From Salminus brasiliensis (Eukaryota; Chordata; Actinopteri; Characiformes; Bryconidae), in NCBI RefSeq assembly GCF_030463535.1, contig NC_132901.1:6171364-6235363 (forward strand): a stretch of 64,000 nucleotides of DNA, written 5' to 3'. This document shows positions 23,696 through 37,306 of this stretch, in pieces. Every line of letters begins with the position of its first letter. Position 1 is the stretch's first letter. The notes beneath the pieces were generated by a model. It was not told the origin of the DNA. It worked only from the letters and a program-made list of their open reading frames with translations, and did no database searches. The position numbers and the translations under genes were made by a program.

Positions 23696-24060
23696 GCGTA
23701 GAAAGAGTTAGGACATATAAGTACTCTGGCGTATGGCTAGACAACAATTTTTTAAGTACTACTCTCACAAGCTTGGCAGTTTCCCTGTACATACAATAAA
23801 ATGATTGTTAAAGCAACATTGTTGTCTGTTCTGGATTATAGTGATGTGATATACAGATATGCATCAGCAGCTACCCTTAAACCTTTAGACTCTGTATATC
23901 GCTCTGCTTTAAGGACTCCTACTGGTTACTCCCACATCACTGTATAGTGTGTGAAATGGTTGGTTGGTAATCTCTTAATGTGTGCCGAGAAACACATTGG
24001 CTTCTCTTTATTTTTTATGATTTTAAACTCTTAGTCTCTAACCACATCAACATGGCCTGT
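23696..24060 (+). pseudogene. LINE reverse transcriptase C-terminal relic
   Basis: Frame-broken codons give GVERVRTYKYSGVWLDNNF, then ATLLSVLDYSDVIYRYASAA, TLKPLDSVYRSALRTPTG and CAEKHIGFSLFFMIL. This is the thumb/C-terminal region of a fish LINE different from the Rex1-like and L2-like ones. Terminal repeats are not seen. Confidence 0.7.
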
Positions 24061-25475
24061 GACTGTTTTTATTAGTTTTTAATTTAATGTTTCATATGAT
24101 TTTAGTATGTTTTAGTTGTATTTTTAAGTTGTCAGGTTACCTCAGCTAACATTACTATCCCTGCTTTGTACAGCTAAATGTTTATTTTATATTCAATACA
24201 TTTAAAGTGACAGTTTTTAGATTGATATTGTTTGATTAGTAATTGAAATTAAATATTCTAATTTGAGATTCTGGAAGATTTTCATACATGCTTGCTGCTG
24301 CTGAGCTGGGTGAATTCCTACATGTGAAATACTATGCCCACACTTTAAATCTGGGCTCCTAGCAAATGCTCAAGTTACCCATTGTGTCAGGTTTTTTTCA
24401 CATAATTTGTTTTTATTATAAAAGATAAATTAAATTCAATCTGGCTAAATAAAAATACTTTTTTTAAAGTACAAAGTAGACAAAATACACAGTAGAAAAA
24501 ATACCTTCCTCAAATTCCTGCAGAGAATTATGAAGGTCTCTATGTCTTGACAGACCTTTGTGTCTTTATAGATGGTTCAATGAGAAATGTCAACAAAAAG
24601 ATACATGTGCATTTTGGCAACAGAAGTTATAATTTATTTAATTGAGCCACTTTGCTGATTCCCTATTTTTAATATATAAATCAACAATAAAGGACAACAA
24701 GAACATATTTCACATTTTTACAAGTTAGTACAGAGTGATGATACAAATGCGTGGATTTAAAGAAATTTCAAAATAAAAGTCGCAACTGTAAGAGTGGAAT
24801 ATCCACCTTATTGTCCAATGGGGGTGGCCAGTAGTATAATACCCTTGTCCAGTATGCCAGAAAGTTGGTGACAAATTCCACAGGTCCTAGGAACGGTTGA
24901 GTTGAGTAGGCTCCCTCCTCTGAAGTCTCATGTTTGCCTGCCTGAAGATCTCCTGCTGCCAGAACAAACTGCACTAGATGTGACTTCCCCCACAGTATAG
25001 TGGTCTGAGTATCAGGAGGCTGGGGCACTCAACCGGTAGAACTACTATGACCATTGGTGTTCACAAAAGTAAGAAAGAAATAGGTGTACCATATAGTGCC
25101 ACTCTTTATCTCTCCAGTGTGTGTTTACATCTAAGATCAATCTAATCCTGTTCAAGATGAAGACTACACAGTTTATTAAACTCACATGTGAGCTACAAAT
25201 GTTTACTAATTTAGTAGTATCTAAGCTAAGGTATCTTTTGGATCCTTTTTTGTCAGTGGTCCACAAAATAAACCAACACTACAAAAACAGATGAAAATGT
25301 CAATGTCAATTCATAAACTATATGAATGCTTATGCAACTGTGGTCTGAAAATCTCGAAAATGCTAATCTTCAAGATTTTCTACACTCTACTGCTACTGGT
25401 AACCTTCCTGGCCTTTGTTTCTGTTTCTGTGTGGACACAATGGACCACTCTAAATCTACTTAGTAGTAATTTCTT
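24061..25475. other. No recognisable gene
   Basis: Unassigned AT-rich sequence downstream of ZNF-2. An 86-codon open frame on - at 24768-25028 has no motif I recognise. Confidence 0.4.
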
Positions 25476-26272
<797 letters not shown>

Positions 26273-27374
26273 CTGAAAGTGAAAAAGAAAAAAATTGAAA
26301 TTTCAATACCAAATTCAATAAATGTGACACAAACCAGCACTTAGGATATGGCATTAAATAAGTTAACTGGAAAATAAACTGTTTAGCAAAAGGGTCGATA
26401 AGGCAGCTTAACAAATAAAAATGACTTATAATTTTAGCAAACTGCACTGATATTACATTTAGAAATGTAATGTATGTAAAAGAGTTTTTAATATAGGTAC
26501 TGTCCTTCACAACAACATAATGTGCATATTTTAGATAACTTAAAATATGAATAAACCTTATCTAGAGCACACTATGCCTTCACTTTACCTTATATAATAA
26601 TAAAAAAAATGTATTCAATACTCATACTTGAAACATCCTCTTTAATGAGCCATTTAACACTGTTACCTAAACACATCTCTACCAAAGCATCTTGGTACTT
26701 CTCAGTGCCTATTTACAATACTTCACTACTAATGCTAAAATAATTAAAATTAATTAATGAAAAGCCTGCAACTGCGTCCCTGATGCACAGAAACGCAGAA
26801 AGCACACAGCTAGATAAATATGAAAGGTTGAAAGTCTGGATTTACTTCAAAAAGTTGCCCAAAACAGTTCCAGGTGCAACAAGTGCAGAGTAATACATCA
26901 TATCAGATGAAACATTTAATAATTAAGGTTTTATAATTGAACTACTTGCATGTTGAAGGCTTTGAGAGTGCTAGGGCCAGTTCTACTTGAACTAATGCAG
27001 TTGTTTTCACTGTAGCAGAAAAGCTTCAGTCGAGAGGAGGAAAGAATGTCACAGTACAGTAACCATTGTTATTATTAAAGGACTACAGTCCTTTTTGACT
27101 GCTGAACCTCCCTGATTAAGAATATGTGAGGTAGATCATTTGTTTTATCCCTCATATTCACAAAGCATAAAGTATGTCTACTTCTAATAGTGGTTAAAAT
27201 AATATGTTGGTGTTTTGTGAATATGTTTTTTCTGTGTTTTATTTATTCTCAGAGATGACAAAACCACAAAAGTATCAGTCCCCATCAACCTGCCAAAAAG
27301 CATCAAATAGTGCAATGCCTTGGACAAGGTATGAAAACATTATGTAGATTTACTATTTTTATGAGCAGAAACGG
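26273..27374. other. ZNF-2 upstream intron sequence
   Basis: AT-rich sequence with no exon found. It is probably intron of ZNF-2 if the upstream block at 34919-35300 is its 5' end. Confidence 0.35.
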
Positions 27375-27630
27375 TTACAGTTGGTCCAGACATGCATAAA
27401 GACTAAACAGTCTTGTTTACTGATGAGTGCCGTGGATGGCCATCATGTCCCAACAAGGCTGCGACGCCAGCAAGGAGGTTGCGGAATCATGGGGAGAGAA
27501 CTGGTAGGCCCCTTTAGGGTCCACCATTCTTCCCTGACCTCAACCCTATTGAAAACCTTTGGAGTATCCTCAAGCAAAAGGTCCATGAGGGTGGAGGGCA
27601 TTTCACTTCAGCTAGTTAACTCTTTGGTGG
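27375..27630 (+). pseudogene. Tc1-like transposase relic, internally deleted
   Basis: SCLLMSAVDGHHVPTRLRRQ then GGCGIMGRELVGPFRV matches the middle of a Tc1 transposase. It jumps to a frame reading FPDLNPIENLWSILKQKVHE with the third catalytic residue. The segment between is deleted. Confidence 0.75.
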
Positions 27631-27697
27631 TTAAAGTGGACCAGTTAGAGATGTGCATCATTGGTTTATTAAAAGATAGAGAGCAAGAATCACTGTT

Positions 27698-27743
27698 AGC
27701 AGCCCCGGATGCATTAGGGAGAGCTAATGCATCCGGGGCTGCT
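27698..27743. repeat. Perfect 20-bp inverted repeat with 6-base loop
   Basis: Left arm AGCAGCCCCGGATGCATTAG at 27698-27717, loop at 27718-27723, right arm the exact reverse complement at 27724-27743. It is GC-richer than its surroundings. Function unknown; it could form a stable hairpin in RNA or a cruciform in DNA. Confidence 0.95.
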
Positions 27744-27755
27744 ACCCAGGTTTAA

Positions 27756-28334
27756 CTGAAATGAGACTGTGTCTGTGCCCCGAATTAAACCCAAACATAG
27801 AACATCTAAATCAGCTCATTTTAATATATCAGAAAACATCGAAAGCAGTCATTGTAAATGAAATTAAGTGATCAGAAATTGTTTTTTTGCTGAAACCTGG
27901 ATTAGACCAGATCAGTATTTAGCAGTAAATAGAGTTTAGATTGTCTGCCTGAGCCCGAGCCCAAATTTTATATTTTATATTAAGCTATGGCGTGATAACC
28001 ACAATATACCAACGTAATAAATCACACTGTGATTGTAATAAAATAAGTAAGAATGTTATAATCACGCATAATCTCATAATTATTCTTTATCTTTTTATGT
28101 TGTAAATTAAATGCAGGATGAATGTGTGCAATAGCGTTATTCATTTGCGGCGACCTAAGCATTTGCACCAGCCTATAGCCTATTTAATTATTTTTGATTA
28201 GACTACCGTTTGTTTCATTATACATTTGTTTTTTATCTAAACCATATTTATTTTGCATGTAAATTATGATATTGTTTAATGATTGTGCAAGCTTTTTGCA
28301 CTTAGGCTATACACTTATAGAAATTCTCAGTGTC
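27756..28334. other. No gene seen
   Basis: AT-rich spacer within the ZNF-2 upstream region. Confidence 0.35.
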
Positions 28335-28510
28335 ACAACAGAAAGGGATAGCAAGACACTCAGTTAAAAAACGTAGATAAATAAATTACACTATATACAC
28401 AATATAAATAAGAAATAAAAAAGGAATAACAATATTATTTACAGGTTACTGCAAATGACCCTTAATTGCATGTGTGTGGGGGGGGGGGGGGTATTGCACA
28501 TAGTATTTAG
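28335..28510 (-). mobile_element. LINE-type 3' tail copy
   Basis: 'agggatagcaagacactcag' and 'aatattatttacag', 'tgacccttaattg' match 52495-52680 in order. This copy lacks the (GATAA)n terminus seen there. A poly-G run sits at 28477-28490. Confidence 0.6.
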
Positions 28511-28599
28511 CGTCTGCTAAATGCCTTAAATGTACAGTAAATGTAAATATTTTTTGTTTGTTCAGAAAGTATTTCATATTCTTAAACCTTACGAAATTA

Positions 28600-29710
28600 T
28601 ATTTGATTAATAAGATTATTAATATTAGATATTAAGAGTAGAGAAAAGTCATTCAGACATCATGTGGATGTTAATTTGCGTTGTTATGCAGATGACACAC
28701 AACTTTATATATCAGCCAAACTTGACGATAACTATAGATTAAAGAAAATTGAGGACTGTGTAAAGGATGTACAACTCTGAATGTCACAACTTCTTTTTAA
28801 CAGTAACAAAACAGAGGTTCTCCTTTTAAGTCCAAAATACACTAGAAATAAACTTAATGTTAGACTTGGCTGATTTTTCCATTATTTATGGTCCAGAAGC
28901 TAAATATCATTGTGTCCTATTTGATTCAGATCTATCATTTGAGCAACATATAGCTAATATTAGTACAACAGCGTAACTTATGAACATTGCCAAACTAAGA
29001 AATTCCTTATCTCTGCAGGATGTAGAAACGCTAGTCCATGCTCTTATTACCTCAAGGATTATTCCAACACACTATTGTCAGGTTGTTCCAGCAGGCACCT
29101 AAATACACATCAACTAGTTCAACATGCTGCAGCCAGGGTCCTTACTAAAACTTGAACATTTTATCATATCAGTCCAGTTCTATCAGCACTGCATAATTCT
29201 GTATTAAGTATAAAATTATTCTGCAAATAACTGCAAATTCCGTATTAACTATAAAATTCTTCTATTAACATACAAAGCCCTCAATGGCCTCACGGGTACC
29301 TGTGTGATCTTATGGATCCTATTATGATCCATCAAGATTACTTAGATCACAGGGTGTTGACTTCTTACTTGTTTCCAATTAAGAAAGCTTCAGCAGGGGA
29401 AGAGCCCTTTCTTATAAAGTCCCCCAACCTTCCAGATAATGTTCCAGACTCAGACATAGTCTCTAGGCTAAAAACTCATCTGTTTAGTTTAGCTTTTGGT
29501 CATTAATGTTTCCCCTTAGATAAGGGTTGCAGATATAGGGGATTGTAGTACACTGAGATGCTAGAGCTGTCCTCATGCTGCTTGCACGTGATCACTCTTC
29601 ACTTTGTGGACAGTGAAGCAGATGGACGCTAGTGTTTCAGGGTGCTCCCGTGGCTCCCTGTGTTACTTTCAAATGACCATTTTCAGTTCTTTACAACCAA
29701 TTATTAGTTT
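28600..29710 (+). pseudogene. L2/Maui-like LINE, 3' part of RT
   Basis: Codons with many stops give RCYADDTQLYISAKL-like (YADDTQLY, the catalytic DD), then LFNSNKTEVLLLSPK, then SRYHSNTLLSGC-like and HQLVQHAAARVLTKT, and finally SFLIKSPNLPDN and RLKTHLFSLAFGH at 29400-29505. This is the standard C-terminal half of an L2-type RT, heavily mutated. The 3' UTR resembles 12755-12930. Confidence 0.8.
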
Positions 29711-30054
29711 TGAAACTGTTCATGTGCATAATAATATATTTAATTATAATTATATATATATTTTTTTTTTTTTTGATTGTTTAATACAATTCAATTTATA
29801 CTCTAACAGTTGATGACTTAAAAAAATTCTGACTTCATTTGCATCAACCATTTAGGAAAATCTGAGAAAAATATAATTTGCATAATAATTTGCAACACCG
29901 TGTATTTCAGATTGAACAGCATGAGACAAGGACTTCAAGAAAGCTGAGGACTTCATTAGAGTAACACCCAACTTCTATGCAGATCTTGCCAATCATGGCG
30001 AAACTCAAGAACTATTTTAAAATAAGAGAAGAGGACATAATCTTCACTGCCACT
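29711..30054. other. No gene seen
   Basis: AT-rich with a poly-T run near 29761-29774. Confidence 0.35.
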
Positions 30055-30258
30055 TTAAAAGAAAAAGTGCAGAATTACATTTCTCAACGTTATCAGGTGT
30101 GTAGGGGCACGGCCATGCTGGAATAGAAAAGGGCCTTCCCAAAACTGTTTCCACAAAGCCGGAGGCATGCAATTGTTCAAAATGTATTGATATGTTGAAA
30201 CATTAAGATTTCTCGAAGTGCATGATTTTATACACCAATGAAAGTGGTGATCACTCAA
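30055..30258 (-). pseudogene. Tc1/mariner-type transposase relic
   Basis: On -, NLNVSTYQYILNNCMPPALW then FLFQHGRAPTH resembles the DDE segment around the second catalytic aspartate (normally FQQDxAPxH), which is G here. Only about 60 codons survive. Confidence 0.5.
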
Positions 30259-31058
30259 TATTCTGACCTCATTTAGTCGCTAAATGCAATCAAATCCTGA
30301 CAACAATGTTCCAACTTCTAGTAGGAAGCTCTCCCTTGGACTGTACTCAAACAAAAGCACAATAAGTTCTTTTTGATACCCTTGATTTCAGAAAAAAACA
30401 ATGACTGAGCCCCTATAGTGACTGTTGTCCATATAGTCCACTTTTTAACATTTGAATCTTCTTTTTTGTCTCTGGCATTCCATTTTATTACTAGCTATCT
30501 GTGCTATCTGTGACCCCAATGTGTTGTAATTTGCCCAAATGCCAACACACTGCGTTAAACAGCAATTAGGCTAGTTTAAAAAGCAGCAATTAAGATATTA
30601 ACTGTTGCTGCTAGGCAAAAACATGCTTTGTCTTTGACTTTCTCTACTTATTTATTTACTAATACTGTTTGTGTGGGACTACATGGAGACTTCCTAAAAT
30701 ACACAACAATATCCATAACATTCAAGTAAAGGAATGACTGGTCACTCCACAACAAAAAGTCAAGGTCATGGTCTTGGCTCATTAGTATACAAAATATGGT
30801 ATACACAATATAAAGAACATGGAAAAAACAAGACTCCTGAGGAGAGCCCAGAGAAGTTTTTTTTATTTGTGTTATCTAAAACTGTATTATAAAAATATTA
30901 TCCGGTTAACTATCAAAACAAAAAAGACAAATAGAGTCGAGAGAGAGTAAAGAATTAGTTCCTGGAGACTCCAGGCAAAACCCTAATGGATCAAACTTGT
31001 TTTCTATTAATTTTGTTCTCTGCAACTACGTAGTAATATACTACTACTACTACTACTA
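30259..31058. other. No gene seen
   Basis: Unassigned AT-rich sequence, ending in a short (CTA)n run at 31039-31058 just before the SINE. Confidence 0.35.
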
Positions 31059-31280
31059 TAGTGGTTGGTGTGGCGCAACAGGTAACACCACTACCTGCCA
31101 GTGAGCTACCACACCACTGGGGTTCGATTGGTGACTGGTCTGGGTGACTATGATGCGCTACACCAATAAGAGTCCTTGGGCAAGACTCCTAACACTACGT
31201 TGGCCCACCTCTGTAATATGAGTAACGTTGTAAGTCGCTCTGGATAAGAGCGTCAGCTAAATGCCACAAATGTAAATGTA
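31059..31280 (+). mobile_element. tRNA-derived SINE with LINE-type 3' tail
   Basis: Box A-like TGGCGCAACAGG at 31071-31082 and box B GGTTCGATTGG at 31121-31131 give a pol III promoter. The body 'ttgggcaagactcctaacac' leads to the tail GTAAGTCGCTCTGGATAAGA (31230-31249) and a short (taaatg) end. The tail is shared with the LINE at 18888-19177 and fragments at 11821 and 57249, which implies that the LINE machinery mobilised it. Confidence 0.85.
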
Positions 31281-31848
31281 CTAAGCAAATACTAGTGAAC
31301 TTAGCTGTTAGCAGGCTTGCTGAACATGATTGCTTACAAATCAGAATTGAGTTGCACCAAAGTGACTACCACAAGTTAATTTGCCAGTTTTTTCGCCATG
31401 ATAGACCTGGCAGTACCACCTAGTTACCACATTTAATGGTTGAAGAGGAAGAGGAGACTACTTTTAGTAGAAGGAAAGGAAATGACACCACCAAATATGT
31501 CAACCAGGACAGATCATGGCAGTGCGTAATATCAGGTTGACAAAGAGCAAGAACAATGAGCTGATCCGTCAGTCCAACTGCAGAGTGCCTGCACACATCA
31601 CCAGTGTAATACAACGTACCTTATGTGACGGACTTATAAACACTCTTTAAGAACACACTTATAAATATAATTCTGAAAAAAAAAAGAATATTGAAAGTGT
31701 ACTTAACTCCAGTAATGCCAGTATAGGAGTGGGAGCCCAGGTGATCTTGTCCTTTTCTGAGTCCAGAAGGGTCCAAGATAGTCCACAGAAAGGCAGAACC
31801 TATGGAAAAAAGAACAAACTTGTTAGAGCATGTTCAGTAAATGATATA
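31281..31848. other. No gene seen
   Basis: A 64-codon open frame on - at 31420-31614 shows no recognisable motif. Confidence 0.35.
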
Positions 31849-32510
31849 CAGTCATGGCTGAAAGTGTTGGCACCCCTAAAATTGTTTCCAGAAAATTAAA
31901 AGTATTTCTCCAAGAAAATTATAGCAATTACGCATTTTATTATACATGTTTTGTTGTGTGTATTGGAACAACACAAAAAAAAGAGAGAAAAAAATATTGA
32001 TGTAATTTCACACAAAACAAAATGGGCTGGAAAAAATTATTGGCACCCTCAACTTGATATTTGGTTGCACACCCTTTGGGGAAAAAAACTAAAATTAATC
32101 GCTTCCTATAACCATCAACATGCTTCTTACACTTCCAACTGGAATTTTAGACCGCTCCTTTGCAAACTGCTTCATATTTGAAGGGTGCAACAGCAATTTT
32201 AAGATCTCTCCACAGGTGTTCAATGAGATTTAGATCCCAGACTCATTGTTGGCCACTTCAGAACTCTCCAGTGCAATTCCATTCCATTTCTGAGTGCTTT
32301 TTAAAGTATGTTTGGGGTCATTGTCCTACTGGAAGACTCATGACCTAGGACGTAAACCCAGCTTTCTGACATTTTTAAATTGCCCAACACGAGTTGCTTG
32401 CCAGGTAACGAGCATCATATGCTTGAAAGTTATTTACCCACAATTTCCTTCTCTGCTTTTCTGTGTTGTTCCAATATACAAAGCAAATAATTTTATAGGA
32501 GAAATAACTA
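31849..32510. mobile_element. Tc1-like non-autonomous element, decayed
   Basis: It starts CAGTCATGGCTGAAAGTGTTGG after TA. 'gtattggaacaacac' at 31961-31975 reappears inverted at 32463-32478 ('gtgttgttccaatat'), and 'aattttcttggagaaata'-like sequence reappears inverted near 32488-32507. The interior (agatcccagactcattgttg, tgtcctactggaagactcat) is the antisense of a Tc1 transposase. The outer part of the right end is lost. Confidence 0.65.
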
Positions 32511-32648
32511 ATGCTTATAAGAGGGGGGAGACAGTAGTAAAGGGAACTGCTTGTTTTGAGGGTTCTTTGTGGCTGCACAGTCCCAGACTTGTGCACACTT
32601 GGATAGCTGAGATCCAAAATGCTAGAATAACAATCTTATGTTGACCTA

Positions 32649-33870
32649 CAGTGGTGCTTGAAAGTTTGTGAACCCTTTAAAATGTTCTATTTTTTTTTTC
32701 ATCAGATTTTCATACACGTCCAAGGAGAACAAAATCAAGTAAATAAAAAAAATTAGTTGGTCTTTGATTTATTGAGGGAAATTATACAATATTACAGATC
32801 TGTGAGTATGTAAACCTTTAGTATTAACAGACAATTTTAAGGTGAACTTATAGTCAGGCGTTTTCAATCAATGGGATGACAACCAGGTGTGAGTGGGCGG
32901 CCTGTTTTATTTAAGAGTGGTTAATGCCCATCAGGCTGCCATCTCTAAAGAATCAGGACTCCACCAATCCAACTTCAGACAGAATGTCTACAAAGACCAT
33001 TATTATCCTCTACAGGAGTGGTTGTCCAACAAAGAACATGCCAAGAGCATAGTCTGCAAGGTCACAAATAAACCCAATGTAACCTCAGACTAGGAGACCA
33101 CTGAACAACAATGGTGTGCATGACAGGGTTCCAAGAAAAAGGCTGCTCTCCAACAAGAACATAGTAAACACTACAGTTTACTAAAGATCACATGGACAAG
33201 CCAGAGGGCTATTTGAACAATGTTCTGAGGAGGGATGAGACCAAAATAAATCCTTTTGGTTTTACTGAGCAGCGTTATGTATGGAGAAAGAAAAAACTGC
33301 ATTCTAGCACAAAAATATTTTTCTTATACGTACACGGTGGTACTATCATGGTCTGTACCTGTTTTGCTGCATGCATGTTTTGCAACTAATTAGGATGGCT
33401 TGCCATAAGTGATGGAATAATGAATTTTCAGTTATACCAGCAAATTCTAACGGAAATTGTTAGGACATTTGTCTGTGAGCTGAATCTCAAGAGAACATGG
33501 GTGAAGACAATGTGCAAGACAACGTGCAAGACAAGTCATTCTACCAAAGAATGTTTAAAGAAGTTAATGTTTTGAAATGGCCAAGTCAAAGTTGTGACCT
33601 TAATCCAACAGAAATGTTGTGGAAGGGCCTAAAGCAAGCAGTTCATGGACGGAAACCCATGAACATTATAGAGGGGGTCATTCCAGATAATGGTTCACAT
33701 TTTTGCCACTCACAGATGGTGGTCAAGTCTAATATTTCTGTCTCATTTGATTGATTTGGTTCTTCTTATCTACTTTTAGGCCTTGTGCGAAAACCTGATC
33801 AACTTTTAGATTTAAAATGTATGCAGAAATGTAGAAGATTCTAAAAGGTTCACAAGGTTAAACAATGTTA
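32649..33870. pseudogene. Tc1-like transposon with wrecked transposase
   Basis: The left end 'cagtggtgcttgaaagtttg' and right end 'agaagattctaaaaggttca' near 33834-33857 belong to one Tc1 family. The transposase on + survives only as pieces: a start region AHQAAISKESGLHQ-like, GYLNNVLRRDETKINPFG (first catalytic D), then LKWPSQSCDLNPTEMLWKGLK (third catalytic E) at 33570-33630. Frameshifts separate them. Confidence 0.8.
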
Positions 33871-34918
33871 TTCTTTGGACTGCTCAACTTTAATTTCTTT
33901 TCTTTTTTTTCTCTTGCAAGCCTGTGTGCGTATCTTCAATAAAATACAAGCACAGTTCTGATTATTATTCAGTGGCCTCCTATACACAACCTAATGTGTA
34001 ACATTGCATTCTCATCACAATAAGTAAATATTTTATACCATAGCCAAATATATATTGAGGTTCAGCTATTCAGATATCCATATTCAGACAACACACAACA
34101 GTTGGCTAGTAGTTCACAACAGGGGTCCACTGACTGGCTCACATCACTGTAGTAACCATAACACATTGTGTGAAATGCTCTACATCAATAGCACATTACC
34201 TTGTGTACAGATGCTTTTCTCCTTGCACATCTTGCACAACAGAGAATGCTAATGGTGAAACTGTCTGTAGAGATATACTGAATTAGTCCTGGTGATCAGA
34301 ATAGAGGACACCACTTTTCTTTCTCTCGTTTTAATCCATAAATACTTACTTACAAAACAAACATAACCAACAATCAAACAGTCATATGAACACAATTTGT
34401 CACTTTGCCTCTGTACACCAACCCAATGGATTTTGCACCACCAGCACTTCAATTACATGATTAAATTACAAATGTTTCCAGATATCAAAATGTCACTCCT
34501 CTCAGTAACTTAACCTTATCAAAATATTCCTTACAGAAACCGTAGGCTGCTGGGGGTAATGATGATAATGCTCAGGAGTGCTAAAATACTAAAGGTTGGA
34601 TACATAGTATGTAAAGTAGCAAATAATTTATGTTTAACATATTTTAACAATGAATGTATAATATGGGGATATGGGGAAAAAACTAATAAATAATCACTAA
34701 TGGAGCTTAGCTCTTGACCAGCATAGATAATGTTTTTGTTTGAGAGCAAGCAAAAAGATTTATTGTGGCTAAAGTGGCAAAAAAAAAAAAAAAAGGTTAA
34801 GGGAGTTCATCCTTTCAGATACAGTTCTCCGGATGTATTTTATGCCAAAATGGTCTGTGTGCTCAGTGTGGCTAAGACGTGCTGCATTAAAGCACAAATG
34901 AGGCCCTGATTTTAGCAG
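33871..34918. other. No gene seen
   Basis: AT-rich sequence with a poly-A tract at 34780-34794. Confidence 0.35.
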
Positions 34919-35300
34919 ATTAACTAATAGCTGAGAGACTATACGCTGAATTACGCTGTGAACAAATATGCACCAATAAGTGCAAGTTTATTGTCTGTTT
35001 AGCCAACAATGCTAGCTAATGCTAACCCTAGCTGACAGCGGCTAATCGCAATGCTAATATGCGATGCCTAATCAGCCATGCTAAGTTTAGCTCAGTACTA
35101 CAAGAACAGTAGCGCATACACACCAAAATCACATGATAGATAGACATACTATTAGATGCAGACTCGCTGAACAGAAAGTAAGGGGGGACCCGATCTGCGT
35201 CGACTACCCGATTTGAACTGCGCACGCGCATAACTCCATGCAGAATGACGGTAGCCAATGCAGAACTACTTACGTCACGTGGATTTCCGATCTGCGTTGT
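34919..35300 (-). promoter_or_regulatory. Putative ZNF-2 5' region, paralogous to 41832-42012
   Basis: The block 34919-35085 shares a series of words with 41832-42012 in the same order (ttaactaat, ctgaga, attacgctg, agcttatt-like, agccaa/agccac, gctagctaat, atgctaatatg). Both lie upstream of a minus-strand ZNF gene. The right part (35160-35300) is CpG-rich and holds a CCAAT word at 35255-35259 and a compound site CACGTGACGTA on - (35271-35281), an E-box overlapping a CRE-like half site. Promoter activity is inference. Confidence 0.45.
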
Positions 35301-35973
35301 CTTATAATGCATTCTGAATGATGACATATTTATTATTGATTTTTGTTTTTCTCCAGAATTGAAAGGCTACTAAAGCTATCACAATTCTATACAGAGTTTT
35401 TATTTACTTATAATTAACACCATATAAGGGGTGCTATACAAGTCCTAGAGCCTTAAGGCCATCACACACCAAACACGCCATAGAGCGCCCAAAATTGTTT
35501 CAACGGAGGGACAAACACCCTCCATTGGTTCATTGGTGCTCACATGTCTGGCTTGCAATGGCCTTTAGAAATGGCTTTCTTACTTTTTTTTCCCAGACTG
35601 GCACACAAAACCTACAAGAATGTTATGTCCTTTAGGGTGACGTTTTTATGTTTACCTGCTCTTTCTTTGTCTTGTTCCACCTGTGCTTTAATAGGATCTG
35701 CGTTTGGAGGAGTTTTGAGTTTTGATTTGTCGCATCAGGGGCGCTCCAGCTAGTTAAGGCCAAGAGAAGAGCTAAATGGTGTTGACACACCACCAACACA
35801 GGTATCAAGAGTATATGATTCTGTCAAACCCTCACCCATTCCAGCCTGGAAAGTAGGGACAGGAGAAATGCCTCTGCATGTGCTGCGATTGGTGCTGACT
35901 GCGGCTTAACTCATAACATATATGGCAATAACAGCTAGTAGAGCAGGTGGATCAGGACACGACTGTCACATTA

Positions 35974-35976
<3 letters not shown>
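35301..35976. other. No gene seen
   Basis: A stretch at 35455-35500 looks like a fragment of a fish DNA transposon. No exon. Confidence 0.3.

Positions 35977-36036
<60 letters not shown>
35977..36036. repeat. (TA)n microsatellite
   Basis: A pure TA run. Confidence 0.92.
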
Positions 36037-36037
<1 letters not shown>

Positions 36038-36762
36038 CATTCGCTTTTTGTAATCACCTGTGGGCAGCACAGATTGATCTGCGTATAGTGATTAGGATTA
36101 CACAAAGAAGACTGTGAGTATGTGACAACAGAAGTACAAAAACATCACTCTGCTTGTTTGGTTTGGTCTTGGAAATGTGATTTAGCTGACAGTTTTTAAT
36201 CACAGTTGATGGCATGCCTTAGACCTACTTTGCCAATCAAGGTTTTTGAGATAGATAAGACTAGAGCTTTGTTTTGTAATAAAGTTGCATTTTTTATTAC
36301 GTTTTAGAATAAAAAATGTATCTGCCTTTTAAAAAATGCTGAAATGTTTCTGAAATGATAAAACCAATGCTGAAATCTGATAAAAACATGTAAAATGTTA
36401 TTTCAAAGATCATTTTGAAAAATGTATTATATCTTTCTGTAGTTCACAAATATTTTACTATAAGTATAAATATAAAAATATAAATATAGTAGTTCACATA
36501 TATTTTGCCTTTAAAATCTTGCATTTTACTAATGCAAATGAGTAATTAAATGAGCATATTACGTAATGTTTATGAACTGTAACTGCTTTAGAATTTTATA
36601 ATTGTAAACATTGCTAGCATCAGAATATAATTTGATTGCACAAGTCATTCACTTGTTGGAAACATTTAAACTTTTTTTATTTAAAAAAATTGTTTTAAAC
36701 AGGAAGATCTTAATATTCACAGCAACAAAAAAAAAAAATCTAGCAGGGCATCACAGTTAGCC
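36037..36762. other. No gene seen
   Basis: AT-rich spacer. Confidence 0.35.
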
Positions 36763-37004
36763 CATTCATTTGGGCAAAACCAATTTTAACCAAAAAGTCT
36801 TCTAGCATGATATTGTATAATGCTTTAAACGTTTGATAATTAACACTCAAAAAAACATACAATATAAAAAAAAAAAAAGAAGAAAAAAATAATCTATCAT
36901 AATGAATTAAATATTTCTACAATCTACCAATACTGTTGGACTTACTACAGTAGAGGAGCGCTGACAAAGTACTGAGTGTATAAATAAGCATATTGTCAGA
37001 CTGT
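36763..37004 (+). repeat. Recent direct duplication, copy 1
   Basis: 242 bp nearly identical to 37307-37548, with a shared poly-A tract and ending gcatattgtcagactgt. Only scattered substitutions and short poly-A length changes separate the copies. Confidence 0.95.
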
Positions 37005-37306
37005 AGAAGAATAAGAGAGAGAATGTTAGTGAGTCCATCATAGGGCATGTTTTTATGTACATGACCAGATTTTTGACTACACAACACTGAACCATTAGAA
37101 TCCAGCTACTAGTAAAAGCTGGTCTTGAAAAATCTTTTTGTTTTTTTTTTGTTTTGTTTTTTGTCACTCCTTTTTGACTAGCAGACAGAATGAGGCCGGT
37201 TGTGCTCTTCAGGATTATCTACCAAATATAGACTACAAAAGTCAAGTAAAAAATGTCTTCCAATGCTGAAATAAACAAATGAAATAAGTGTTCAATATGA
37301 ACTTAA

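Noticed and set aside
24768-25028. 86-codon open frame on -
   Set aside because: No recognised family; composition looks like unassigned repeat or chance.
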